Source: Chitinophaga sancti
Lineage (GTDB): Bacteria; Bacteroidota; Bacteroidia; Chitinophagales; Chitinophagaceae
Direction: 5' to 3'
Length of the DNA: 64,000 bases
Assembly (NCBI RefSeq): GCF_034087045.1
Contig: NZ_CP139247.1
Coordinates: forward strand, 6,598,001 to 6,662,000
The position numbers and the translations under genes are program-made. Of this stretch, positions 58,105 through 64,000 are shown piece after piece. The notes beneath the pieces are model-generated. The model worked only from the letters and a program-made list of their open reading frames with translations, searched no databases and had not been told where the DNA came from. The first letter of the stretch is position 1, and every line of letters starts with the position of its first letter.

Positions 58105-58142
58105 GCTGGTTGGATTTTTCTATATCAAATATATAAAAAAAG

Positions 58143-58171
58143 GCAGCGCCATACGGGGAATATGGCGCTGC
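58143..58171 (-). terminator. Terminator of the RND efflux operon
   Basis: The 10-bp stem GCAGCGCCAT/ATGGCGCTGC has a 9-nt loop and is followed on the minus strand by CTTTTTTT. It closes the efflux operon that starts beyond 64000. Confidence 0.85.
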
Positions 58172-58225
58172 GGGTTAACAACAACTTATCTACCTATTAC
58201 AACTGTTATTTTTTTTATTCTATAT

Positions 58226-58342
58226 AAATCTGATTCTATCTATTTCCGATCTTATTCACATCAGATCTAAATCTGACTCCATCTACTTCCGGTCCTATTC
58301 AATTCTGATCATTTCTTCTTCCGACCCCATCTAATCAGATCT
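58226..58342. repeat. 43-bp degenerate tandem repeat in the efflux-operon 3' region
   Basis: Copies start at 58226 and 58269 (each beginning AAATCTGA), and a partial third follows from about 58312. Between copies, TATTTCCGATCTTATTC aligns with TACTTCCGGTCCTATTC and TTCTTCCGACCCCATC. It lies between the outer-membrane factor stop codon and the operon terminator. Confidence 0.6.
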
Positions 58343-58359
58343 TAATCTTTCTTCGCTTC

Positions 58360-59841
58360 TTAATTCCATCCGCCACCCAGGCTTCTGTACAATTCCACAC
58401 CAGCACTCAGTTGCTGACGGGTAATGTCTGCCTGTGTCAGCTCAGCCTGTAAAAAATTCCCCTGTGCAGTGATCACTTCCAGGTAGTTAGCCATACCGCT
58501 GCGGAATAGTAATTGTGCTTGACGGGTAGCCAATTGTGTAGTTTCCACCTGTTGGGAAGCGATGGTTTGCTGTGATTTCAACTTATTCAGTTTCACGAGT
58601 GAATTGCTCACCTCTCCCACTGCATCCAATGCCAGTTGGCGGAAACGGATCACGGCTTCTTCACGCTGAATCTTTGCTACTTCCAACTGTGTTTTCAATT
58701 GTCTGTGCTGAAACAATGGCTGAGTGATACCTGCGGCTGCTACTCCGAACAGAGAAGCCGGTACGGTGAACCAGTCACTCGCTTTGAAAGCATTCAATCC
58801 GCCGTTGGCAGTGAGGGTCAGAGTGGGATACATGCTCCCCTGTGCCACCCCTACTTTTGCATTGGCAGCTACCAGCGCCATCTCTCCTGCTCTCACATCC
58901 GGACGCTTGCTGATCAGATTGGCAGGAATACCCACCGGCAATGAATCGCGCATCAGGTTAGTACTCAGTTGCTGACTTCGTGCGATGGTACCTGGTAATT
59001 CACCTGTAAGGATACGCAGGGAATTTTCCTGGATAGCTATTGCCTGTTCAAGCTGAGGTATGAGCAAGGCGGCTGTTTGCTGTTGGGCAATGGCCTGCTG
59101 TACTCCCAGTTCTGTTACCTCGCCCGCTGTTTTTTGCAGGCGGATCATCTGCACAATGGTATCGCTCAGCGACAGGCTGTTTTTAGCTACCTGTAGCTGT
59201 GCATCCAGCATGAGCAGGTTATAGTATGCATTGGCGATATCTGATACGAGGGTGGTTTGCACAGCATGTGCTCCTTCGTAGGTTTCCAGATAACTGGCCA
59301 GTGCTGCTTCTTTTTGTCTTCTAATCTTGCCCCACACATCCAGCTCCCAGGATACTGCTGCATTCAATGAATAGTCTTCGATATGATCGGCACCCAGGAA
59401 CGAACTAAAGCTGAGACCATTCAAACTGTTATTCGACGGATTGGTGGTATTCGCGGTTACATTCAGTGTGGCAGTAGGCAGCCAGGCTGACTTTGCCTCC
59501 TTTAGGTAAGCAGATGCTTCTTCGATTCGTTTTACGGCCAGTTGCAGGTCGTAGTTGCCACTCAGCCCTGCGGCGATTAGCCTTTGTAGTGTCGTATCGG
59601 CAAAGAAGTTCTTCCAGGGTATCTCAGCTATACTGGTATCTGAAGGAGCTTTATCACTGCCTGCAGTGCTGGTACCGGAAAAAGCCTTATCGCCAGCAGC
59701 ACTGGTACCTGAAGAGGCATTGTCGCCAAACCGCTCCGGCAGTACCAGGGCAGGCTGTTTGTAGTCACGGCCCACCCGGCATGCTGCCAGTATAATTATA
59801 GCAATGAAGACGGTTAGGACACTGATATATTTTTTAGTCAT
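58360..59841 (-). CDS. RND efflux outer-membrane lipoprotein (TolC/NodT family)
   Basis: 493 residues from the ATG at 59841 (a GTG precedes it). Lipoprotein signal with Cys21 (IIILAACRVGRDY). Family blocks: PWKNFFADTTLQRLIAAGLS, DLQLAVKRIEEASAYL, SWELDVWGKIRRQKEAALAS, LISKRPDVRAGEMALVAANA. It forms the outer-membrane exit duct for the pump next door. Residues about 43-71 carry a threefold low-complexity repeat (SGTSAAGDKAF, SGTSTAGSDKAP, SDTS) absent from typical family members. Confidence 0.93.
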   Translation of the reverse strand: MTKKYISVLTVFIAIIILAACRVGRDYKQPALVLPERFGDNASSGTSAAGDKAFSGTSTAGSDKAPSDTSIAEIPWKNFFADTTLQRLIAAGLSGNYDLQLAVKRIEEASAYLKEAKSAWLPTATLNVTANTTNPSNNSLNGLSFSSFLGADHIEDYSLNAAVSWELDVWGKIRRQKEAALASYLETYEGAHAVQTTLVSDIANAYYNLLMLDAQLQVAKNSLSLSDTIVQMIRLQKTAGEVTELGVQQAIAQQQTAALLIPQLEQAIAIQENSLRILTGELPGTIARSQQLSTNLMRDSLPVGIPANLISKRPDVRAGEMALVAANAKVGVAQGSMYPTLTLTANGGLNAFKASDWFTVPASLFGVAAAGITQPLFQHRQLKTQLEVAKIQREEAVIRFRQLALDAVGEVSNSLVKLNKLKSQQTIASQQVETTQLATRQAQLLFRSGMANYLEVITAQGNFLQAELTQADITRQQLSAGVELYRSLGGGWN

Positions 59842-59861
59842 CACTTTTTACTTTAATTTTT

Positions 59862-62800
59862 TTAATACTCTGCTGCTGTCTGCATTTCTTCCTGTCTTAC
59901 AGGTTTACCGCTGATGCGCTCCTGTATATACTGGAAGATGATGAACAACACCGGTATCACAAAGATGCCCAGCAATACGCCGGTCAACATCCCTCCTGCT
60001 GCACCGAAACTGATTGAACGGTTACCCTGTGCAGATGAACCTGTCGCTCTCATAAGTGGTGTCAGACCTGCAATGAATGCAAAGGATGTCATGAGGATAG
60101 GACGCAGACGTAACCTGGCCGCTTCCAATGCGGAGGCCAGCAGCCCCATTCCACCCTTGCGCCTTTGTACGGCATATTCTACGATCAGGATGGCGTTTTT
60201 AGCCAGCAAGCCTATCAGCATGATCAGACCTACCTGCACATATATATTGTTGTCTATACCAAACAGATTGATGAAGGCAAATACACCGAAGATACCCAGT
60301 GGAATAGAGAGAATCACGGAGAATGGCAGAATGTAACTTTCATACTGTGCTGACAGCAGGAAGTATACAAAGATCAAACACAACAGGAAGATAATACCTG
60401 CCTGACCACCAGCTGCAATTTCTTCTTTTGTCATACCTACCCACTCGTAAGAGTAACCTCTTGGCAGGTAACTAACCGCCACTTCTTCCACAGCCCTGAT
60501 CGCATCACCAGAGCTATAACCAGGTTTTGGCTGGCCATTGATGCTCACCGCATTAAAGAGGTTATTGCGGGTAACGGTTTCAGGACCATATACTCTTTCC
60601 AGTTTTACCACGGCATTGATCGGTACCATTTCACCTGACTCATTCTTTACAAACACTTCATCCAGTGAAGAAGGTTCTGCACGTGCAGGTACATCCGCCT
60701 GTACGATGACACGGTAGTATTTACCAAAACGGTTAAAGTCAGATGCAAAGGTGCTACCATAAAACACCTGCAATGTCTGCAGGATCTCTGATACTTTCAC
60801 ACCCAGTTGTTTCGCTTTACTATCGTCGATCTGCACACTGTACTGCGGATTACCGGCATTAAAGGTGGTAAAGGCAAATGCAATTTCTTTGCGCTTCATC
60901 AGTTCTCCGATAAAACCGTAAGTGGTATTTGCCAGTTTATCCATTGGGCCACCGTTACGGTCCTGCAATATCACTTCGAAACCATCTACGTTACTGAAAC
61001 CAGGTACGGTAGGCATGTTGAACATGAAGATATTTGCTTCAGGAATACCTGCCAGTGCGCCTTGCATCATACCCATCACGGCTTTCAGGTCTTTCACCTT
61101 TCCACGCTGTTCGAATGGTTTGAGTTTTACAAACCCTACGCCAGATGCAGAACTGCTGGAGTTGGTGATGATGTTAAAACCGGAAACGCTCAGATAAGAA
61201 TTGACAGACTCGAAGTCGTGCATGATTTTTTCCACCTTACCCACAACTTCCCGGGTACGTTGCAATGAAGCACCGGGAGGCATGCTCACAGAGTATACTA
61301 CGAAACCATTGTCTTCTGTAGGAATAAATCCGGTAGGGGTACGTTTTACCAGGAATACCGTTACAGCAGTGATCAGCGCCAGACCACCTATTGCAATCCA
61401 TTTACGTCTTACGAGGAAACGGAGACTATTGATATATTTATTTGTTACCGCATTAAAACCTGTATTGAATGCTTTGAAGAAACGACTACCGAAGCCCATT
61501 GTTACATGCTTTGGTTGATGGTCATCTCCATGATGTATGTTCTTCAACAACAGGGCACAGAGTGCAGGACTCAGGGTCAATGCATTCAATGCAGAGATCA
61601 GGATGGCGATCGCCAGTGTGAAAGCGAACTGACGGTAGAATACACCCGCCGGGCCCTGCATGAAACCAACAGGTACGAATACCGCTGCCATAACCAGGGT
61701 GATGGAGATGATTGCACCTGATATTTCCTGCATACTGGTAATGGTCGCATTTCTTGGAGACATATTGATCTTCTCCATCTTGGCGTGCACCGCCTCGACG
61801 ACGACGATAGCGTCATCCACTACGATACCGATAGCCAGCACCAGAGCAAAGAGGGTAAGCAGGTTGATGGTAAAACCAAACAGCTGCATGAAGAAGAATG
61901 TACCTATGATCGCTACTGGTACTGCGATAGCAGGAATCAGTGTAGAACGGAAATCCTGTAAGAATATGAATACAACTATAAATACCAGTATAAATGCTTC
62001 CAGCAGGGTGTGTTTCACCTGGTCAATGGATTCATCCAGGTATTCCTTGGTGCTATAGATATTGAAATATTCTACACCTTTAGGAAATAGCAGGGATGCT
62101 TTCTTCATCAGGGCATTGGCAGCTACCTGGATATCATTTGCGTTTGAACCCGCTGTTTGATAGATAGCTATACCAATACCGTATTTCCCATTCACCTTGG
62201 TGTCACTGCTATATGTAAAGGAACCGAACTCCACTCTTGCCACGTCTTTCAGGCGCAGTAAAGAACCATCTGCATTTGCCTTCAGCACCATGTTTTCATA
62301 ATCTTCGTGCTGGTTCAGTTTCCCTTTATATTTTAATACATATTCGAATGCTCTGTCACTACTTTCACCGAAACGACCAGGTGCTGCTTCTACGTTCTGT
62401 TCCTGGATAGAATTCAGTACGTCCTGTGGTGACAGGTGATTGGCAGCGAGACGATCAGGGTGCAGCCATATACGCATAGAGTAATCTTTGGAACCGAATA
62501 CCATGGCCTGACCTACACCAGTGATACGTTGTAATTCAGGGATGATGTTGATCTTTGCATAGTTCTGCAAAAACTTTTCATCGTATTCTGAAGTATTACT
62601 CATCAGGTTCACCACCATGATCATACTATTCTGTTTCTTCTCTGTGGTGATACCTGCGCTCACTACTTCGGATGGTAAGAGGCTGGTGGCTTTGGATACG
62701 CGATTTTGCACGTTTACTGCTGCCAGATCAGGATTCGTACCCAGTTTGAAGTACACACTCAGGGTCATGGAACCGTCGTTGTTGGAAGTAGAGGTCATGT

Positions 62801-63029
62801 AGGTCATGTTCTCTACACCGTTTACCGCCTCTTCTATGGGGGTGGCTACGGAACGGGCTACCACTTCGGCGTTAGCGCCGGGGTAGGATGCTGTAACGGC
62901 CACGCAGGGAGGGGCAATGTCCGGAAACTGAGTAACCGGCAATGTGAATAGCGATAAGATCCCCAACAGTACCAGCAGGATGGAGACCACCGTAGCCAGT
63001 ACCGGCCTTTCTATAAATCTTCTTAACAT
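59862..63029 (-). CDS. RND efflux pump permease (HAE1/AcrB-like)
   Basis: 1055 residues, a full-length inner-membrane pump. N-terminus MLRRFIERPVLATVVSILLV and the porter-domain blocks (VEEAVNGVENMTYMTSTS-type; FGSKDYSMRIWLHPDRL) are typical. The transmembrane proton-relay segment is LALVLAIGIVVDDAIVVVEA. The second repeat contains QVGLIMLIGLLAKNAILIVE and GLTPLMRATGSSAQGNRSI. It exports drugs or other small molecules, together with the adaptor (upstream) and the TolC-like protein (20 bp downstream). Confidence 0.95.
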   Translation of the reverse strand: MLRRFIERPVLATVVSILLVLLGILSLFTLPVTQFPDIAPPCVAVTASYPGANAEVVARSVATPIEEAVNGVENMTYMTSTSNNDGSMTLSVYFKLGTNPDLAAVNVQNRVSKATSLLPSEVVSAGITTEKKQNSMIMVVNLMSNTSEYDEKFLQNYAKINIIPELQRITGVGQAMVFGSKDYSMRIWLHPDRLAANHLSPQDVLNSIQEQNVEAAPGRFGESSDRAFEYVLKYKGKLNQHEDYENMVLKANADGSLLRLKDVARVEFGSFTYSSDTKVNGKYGIGIAIYQTAGSNANDIQVAANALMKKASLLFPKGVEYFNIYSTKEYLDESIDQVKHTLLEAFILVFIVVFIFLQDFRSTLIPAIAVPVAIIGTFFFMQLFGFTINLLTLFALVLAIGIVVDDAIVVVEAVHAKMEKINMSPRNATITSMQEISGAIISITLVMAAVFVPVGFMQGPAGVFYRQFAFTLAIAILISALNALTLSPALCALLLKNIHHGDDHQPKHVTMGFGSRFFKAFNTGFNAVTNKYINSLRFLVRRKWIAIGGLALITAVTVFLVKRTPTGFIPTEDNGFVVYSVSMPPGASLQRTREVVGKVEKIMHDFESVNSYLSVSGFNIITNSSSSASGVGFVKLKPFEQRGKVKDLKAVMGMMQGALAGIPEANIFMFNMPTVPGFSNVDGFEVILQDRNGGPMDKLANTTYGFIGELMKRKEIAFAFTTFNAGNPQYSVQIDDSKAKQLGVKVSEILQTLQVFYGSTFASDFNRFGKYYRVIVQADVPARAEPSSLDEVFVKNESGEMVPINAVVKLERVYGPETVTRNNLFNAVSINGQPKPGYSSGDAIRAVEEVAVSYLPRGYSYEWVGMTKEEIAAGGQAGIIFLLCLIFVYFLLSAQYESYILPFSVILSIPLGIFGVFAFINLFGIDNNIYVQVGLIMLIGLLAKNAILIVEYAVQRRKGGMGLLASALEAARLRLRPILMTSFAFIAGLTPLMRATGSSAQGNRSISFGAAGGMLTGVLLGIFVIPVLFIIFQYIQERISGKPVRQEEMQTAAEY

Positions 63030-63048
63030 AAATCTTTAGTTGAATTTT

Positions 63049-63248
63049 TTACAAATGGACTTGCCTTTAGCTAGCAATCCATTTCACTGGTTTGGCCATC
63101 TACAGGTAATTCATGATAATGGAACTGCTTTCGACACGTCATCCATTTACATAGGTTTCACCTTTAGACAGGCAATCCATTTATGATGGAATCACCTTCA
63201 GAGAGCCGCCCCATTTTACAATGGCTTTACCTTCAGCAGGCTATCCAT
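63049..63248. repeat. Six-copy 34/32-bp degenerate tandem repeat spanning the adaptor 3' end
   Basis: On the minus strand, units start with ATGGAT-like sequence at 63248, 63214, 63180, 63146, 63114 and 63082, so the unit lengths are 34, 34, 34, 32, 32 and about 34. The rough consensus is ATGGATTGCCTGTCTAAAGG, then (T/C)(G/A)AA(G/A)CCATTTGTAA. The first copy codes for the last ten residues of the adaptor (MDSLLKVKPL) and its stop codon. Because 34 is not a multiple of three, later copies are out of frame. Confidence 0.75.
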
Positions 63249-64000
63249 AGATATTGGCTGTGGAGCAATCACAGCACCATCCTGTAGTCTTCCCAATCCT
63301 GCATATACAATAGTCTCACCTGCCTGCAGTCCTTTCTCTACGAAGTAGTATGCGCCAGATTTACCGGAGATTATAATTGGCTTGCTCGCCACTTTATTGC
63401 TATCTCCTACTGTGAATACAAATACTTTGTCCTGCACTTCAAATGTCGCTTCCTGTGGCACCAACAGTGCTGCAGAGAGTTGTTCAGGAATACGGACTTT
63501 ACCGGTATTACCGGAACGAAGCAGCCCTGCACCATTCGGGAAAATAGCACGGAAACTTACGGAACCCATTGTTTTGTCGAACTGACCTTCCATTGTTTCT
63601 ACATGCCCTTTTTCGGTGTAGATGGTATTGTCTGGAAGCACCAGGTCTACAGCCGGTAATTTTTTCACTTTATCAGCTACGGTATTACCAGCTATTTTAT
63701 TTTTGAATTGGAGGAAGTCGATCTCACTCATGGAGAAGTAAGCATACACCTCATTTATATCCGATAATAAAGTAAGTGGCTGTGTTTCCCCACGGCCTAC
63801 CAGGCTACCGCTTTTGAAAGGAATTCGACCAATGTAACCATTTACAGGTGCAGTGATCAGGGTGTATCCGACACTGATACGAGCATTGCTTACATTGGCA
63901 CGTGCCTGTGATACGTTGGCTTTCGCAGCTGCATATGCAGCATTGGCAGTTTTAAGTTGTACGTCGGATACCACGTTATTTTGTACGAGTGGCGTAAGAC
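63216..64000 (-). CDS. RND efflux periplasmic adaptor subunit (5' end outside window)
   Basis: The last 260 codons or so of a membrane-fusion protein. The frame is open to the window edge, so there is no true start here; the GTG at 63974 is an internal Val. Visible parts: coiled-coil end (VSQARANVSNARISV), lipoyl half (YTLITAPVNGYIGRIPFKSG), beta-barrel (VYAYFSMSEIDFLQFKNK; RAIFPNGAGLLRSGNTGKV) and the membrane-proximal domain (GKSGAYYFVEKGLQAGETIV). Its last ten codons belong to a tandem repeat. It links the pump and the outer-membrane factor. Confidence 0.93.
   Translation of the reverse strand, partial: LTPLVQNNVVSDVQLKTANAAYAAAKANVSQARANVSNARISVGYTLITAPVNGYIGRIPFKSGSLVGRGETQPLTLLSDINEVYAYFSMSEIDFLQFKNKIAGNTVADKVKKLPAVDLVLPDNTIYTEKGHVETMEGQFDKTMGSVSFRAIFPNGAGLLRSGNTGKVRIPEQLSAALLVPQEATFEVQDKVFVFTVGDSNKVASKPIIISGKSGAYYFVEKGLQAGETIVYAGLGRLQDGAVIAPQPISMDSLLKVKPL

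Noticed and set aside
63049..63248. Repeats considered as a CRISPR array
   Set aside because: Units are contiguous with no unique spacers, and the copies vary; this is a tandem repeat.

Overview
The window looks like a Bacteroidota genome, most likely Chitinophagaceae (Chitinophaga-like). The evidence is a CTnDOT-style tra operon, SusC/SusD pairs with a FecR/ECF pair, a type IX secretion C-terminal domain, and a small gene with a Bacteroidota lanthipeptide-type leader. Genus is inferred from gene style only.

Bases 1 to about 47,200 are most of an integrative and conjugative element (ICE). Its right end is defined by a tyrosine recombinase (45641-46942) that faces away from the 3' end of a tRNA-Ser(UGA) gene (47235-47319). 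The left end lies outside the window. The left part (1-7656, minus strand) is the mobilisation and DNA-processing module: a relaxase that runs off the edge, a MobA-like accessory protein, a hairpin-rich candidate oriT, a Toprim primase with two degenerate Toprim paralogues beside it, a ParB-like protein and SSB. From 7995 to 13338 comes accessory DNA: two paralogous unknown proteins, a beta-barrel protein, lipoproteins and an MG2-type protein. From 13347 to 25675 comes a signalling and transport cargo: ECF sigma factor, FecR, SusC (with an STN signalling domain), SusD and a TlpA-like protein. This converges on a six-gene minus-strand operon encoding a thioredoxin-like lipoprotein, a MauE-like membrane protein, a lyase-kinase protein that resembles a class III lanthionine synthetase without its cyclase, and three paralogous small secreted cysteine-containing proteins. 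That operon is the best candidate here for an undescribed system. From 25919 to 31077 lie small ICE proteins, two small AraC-type regulators and an RteC-like protein. From 31256 to 44735 is the conjugation operon (TraE, F, G, I-like, J, K, L-like, M, N), then small DNA-binding proteins next to the integrase.

Large structured intergenic segments recur in the ICE (7486-7656, 28245-28424, 28920-28942, 31718-31995). Two of them are long imperfect hairpins with a similar tip. They are not explained by coding.

Bases 47,386-64,000 look like ordinary chromosome: a type IX secretion (type B) surface protein, an amidohydrolase, an orphan 42-residue lanthipeptide-like precursor too short for routine gene calling, an XRE-type regulator with two palindromic operators, GNAT acetyltransferases, a cytoplasmic-looking subtilase with a small partner, an AraC regulator beside a hydrolase remnant, a ricin-type lectin, and an RND efflux operon (adaptor, pump, outer-membrane factor, all minus strand). 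The RND operon contains a six-copy 34/32-bp degenerate tandem repeat that starts inside the adaptor gene.
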